From Croceibacterium_A sp966112795 (GTDB taxonomy: Bacteria > Pseudomonadota > Alphaproteobacteria > Sphingomonadales > Sphingomonadaceae): a stretch of 6,761 bases of DNA. A program made the position numbers and the translations under genes. The stretch spans positions 1-6,761 of the forward strand of contig CBHWED010000186.1 of NCBI GenBank assembly GCA_966112795.1, written 5' to 3'. Position 1 is the first letter of the stretch, and every line of letters begins with the position of its first letter. Positions 5,507 to 6,761 of this stretch are shown here, one piece after another. The notes under the pieces are model-generated. The model was not told the DNA's origin and made no database searches. It saw only the letters and a program-made list of their open reading frames with translations.

Positions 5507-6761
5507 ATGAAAAACTCACGCCGTACGTTTCTCGCCGCCACCGCCGCAGCCGCGGTCATGCCGTTTCCGGCTTGGGCGGAGCCGAACCCGGAGGGGACGC
5601 CGCGCGTCATGCTCGGGCCGATGGTCGGCGCGGTCACGCCGACCAGCGTGCCGATCTGGGTGCAGCTCAGCGGCGACTATTTCGACGCGCTGGTCGAATA
5701 TACCACCGACCCGGTCGCAGGGCCGTGGCAGCGCACGCCGCCGCAGCGCGCGCGGGCCGAGGACAACTACACGCTGGTCCTGCGCATGGAGGGGCTGCAG
5801 CCCGACACGACCTACCACTATCGAGTCGTGGCCAACGGCAAGCAGGACAAGTACTTGCGCGACACCCCGCCGCAGCGCGTGCGCACCGCGCCCGCCGCAG
5901 CGGCGCGCTTTCGCGTCGCGTTCGGCTCTTGCGCACGCATCCAGAGCGAGCCTGAGCAGCCGATCTGGCGGGCGATCGCGCAGTACCGTCCCGACCTGTT
6001 CTTCTGGCTCGGCGACAACATCTACGGCGATTCGATCACGCCGGCGACGCTGGTCGCCGAATACCAGCGGCAGCGGTTCGTGCCCGCGTTCCAGCCGATC
6101 GGGCGCAGCGTGCCGCAGCTCGCGATCTGGGACGACCACGACTACGGGCTCGACAACTTCGATCGCACCAACCCGATCCGCGAGCAGTCGCTGGCGATCT
6201 TCAAGCAGTTCTGGGCCAATCCCGGCGCCGGCGCGCCGGACACGCCCGGCGTGTTCTTCGACTATGCCTACGGCGGCGTGGACTTCATCTTCCTCGACGA
6301 CCGCTACCACCGCGCACCCGACGAGGACGAGGATACCCCCGACAAGGAGTTCCTCGGCAAGGGCCAGTTCGCATGGCTGCAGCAGCGGCTGCTCGCCAGC
6401 CGCGCGCCGTTCAAGGTGATCGCTTGCGGCAGCGGCTGGTCGCGCTTCAAGGGGCCGGGCGGCGACAGCTGGGCGGCCTACCAGCACGAGCGCACGCGCC
6501 TGTTCGACTTCATCCGCGACAACGCGATCACCGGCGTGGTGCTGCTCTCGGGCGACACGCATTTCCCCTACGTCGCCTGCGCGCCGTGGTCCGAGCGGGG
6601 TGGGTACGATTTCTACGACCTGGTCAGCTCGGCGCTCGCCCAGGTCATCGCCGAAGCGCCCGATGGGATCGAGCAGAGCATCGCGCGAATGCGTCCCGAC
6701 CGGATGCTGCGCATGCCGCTGCTCGGGATCAACAACGCCGGGATCATCGACTTCGACATGA
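5507..6761 (+). CDS. phoD: PhoD-like alkaline phosphatase, Tat-exported, C-terminus beyond right edge
   Basis: An exported metal-dependent phosphomono/diesterase that would free phosphate from organic esters in the periplasm or outside the cell. Seen: 418 codons without a stop to the window end. A Tat signal peptide comes first: SRRTFL (4-9), hydrophobic stretch, likely cleavage after AWA (22-24). An N-terminal beta-sandwich of PhoD_N type spans about 32-127 (MLGPMVGAVTPTSVPIWVQ, GLQPDTTYHYRV). Metallophosphatase motifs follow: FGSC (139-142), WLGDNIYG (167-174), WDDHDYG (208-214), FLDDRYHR (262-269) and SGDTHF (348-353). Family knowledge: PhoD enzymes use Ca and Fe, and are often phosphate-starvation induced. 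The start is chosen from the Tat motif; only a weak GGGCAAG stands upstream. It lies 64 bases after the receptor gene beyond a strong hairpin, so it may be transcribed by partial readthrough. By analogy it could finish hydrolysis of phosphates left by the phytase (inference). The family call is secure; substrate preference is unknown. Confidence 0.93.
   Translation, partial: MKNSRRTFLAATAAAAVMPFPAWAEPNPEGTPRVMLGPMVGAVTPTSVPIWVQLSGDYFDALVEYTTDPVAGPWQRTPPQRARAEDNYTLVLRMEGLQPDTTYHYRVVANGKQDKYLRDTPPQRVRTAPAAAARFRVAFGSCARIQSEPEQPIWRAIAQYRPDLFFWLGDNIYGDSITPATLVAEYQRQRFVPAFQPIGRSVPQLAIWDDHDYGLDNFDRTNPIREQSLAIFKQFWANPGAGAPDTPGVFFDYAYGGVDFIFLDDRYHRAPDEDEDTPDKEFLGKGQFAWLQQRLLASRAPFKVIACGSGWSRFKGPGGDSWAAYQHERTRLFDFIRDNAITGVVLLSGDTHFPYVACAPWSERGGYDFYDLVSSALAQVIAEAPDGIEQSIARMRPDRMLRMPLLGINNAGIIDFDM

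Noticed and set aside
5516..6562. Antisense open frame (348 codons) opposite phoD
   Set aside because: The plus strand gives an uninterrupted PhoD with Tat signal and all metal-binding motifs; the antisense frame is a composition artefact of GC-rich coding DNA.
1..6761. CRISPR arrays, tRNA/rRNA genes, insertion sequences and prophage genes
   Set aside because: No regularly spaced repeats, RNA-gene signatures, transposase motifs or terminal inverted repeats were seen.

Overview
The window is GC-rich with a strong preference for G/C-ending codons. It carries a FecI-type sigma factor, a FecR anti-sigma factor, a TonB-dependent receptor resembling the Xanthomonas/Caulobacter-type family (TIGR01782-like) and a beta-propeller phytase. 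This set fits a Gram-negative bacterium, most likely an alphaproteobacterium of the Sphingomonadales or Caulobacterales. A xanthomonad-like gammaproteobacterium is a weaker alternative. The lineage is an inference from protein style, not from a marker gene.

Layout: (1) 528-1, minus strand: N-terminal 176 residues of a secreted beta-propeller phytase, cut by the window edge. (2) 529-722: 194-base divergent control region, holding a Pho-box-like direct repeat, a TCGCGA pair and a candidate phytase promoter. (3) 723-1304: ECF sigma factor. (4) 1353-2348: FecR-type membrane sigma regulator. (5) 2349-2460: 112-base gap with an A-tract and a candidate ECF promoter. (6) 2461-5442: 993-residue TonB-dependent transducer with signal peptide, STN signalling domain, TonB box, plug and barrel. 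(7) 5447-5479: strong hairpin. (8) 5507-6761: Tat-exported PhoD-like alkaline phosphatase, cut by the right edge after 418 residues. The two genes at the window edges are easy to miss because neither is complete.

Taken together this looks like a complete cell-surface signalling cassette (receptor, FecR, sigma) flanked on both sides by exported phosphate-releasing enzymes. The inferred model is that the receptor senses or imports phytate, a lower inositol phosphate or a metal-phytate complex. The signal passes from its STN domain to the periplasmic part of FecR, freeing the sigma factor to transcribe the receptor and possibly the phosphatases. A Pho-box-like repeat before the sigma gene would add control by phosphate starvation. 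Each protein family is well known, and beta-propeller phytase genes near TonB-dependent receptor genes have been noted before. The proposed dual control (phosphate starvation plus substrate-specific surface signalling) is the part worth testing.
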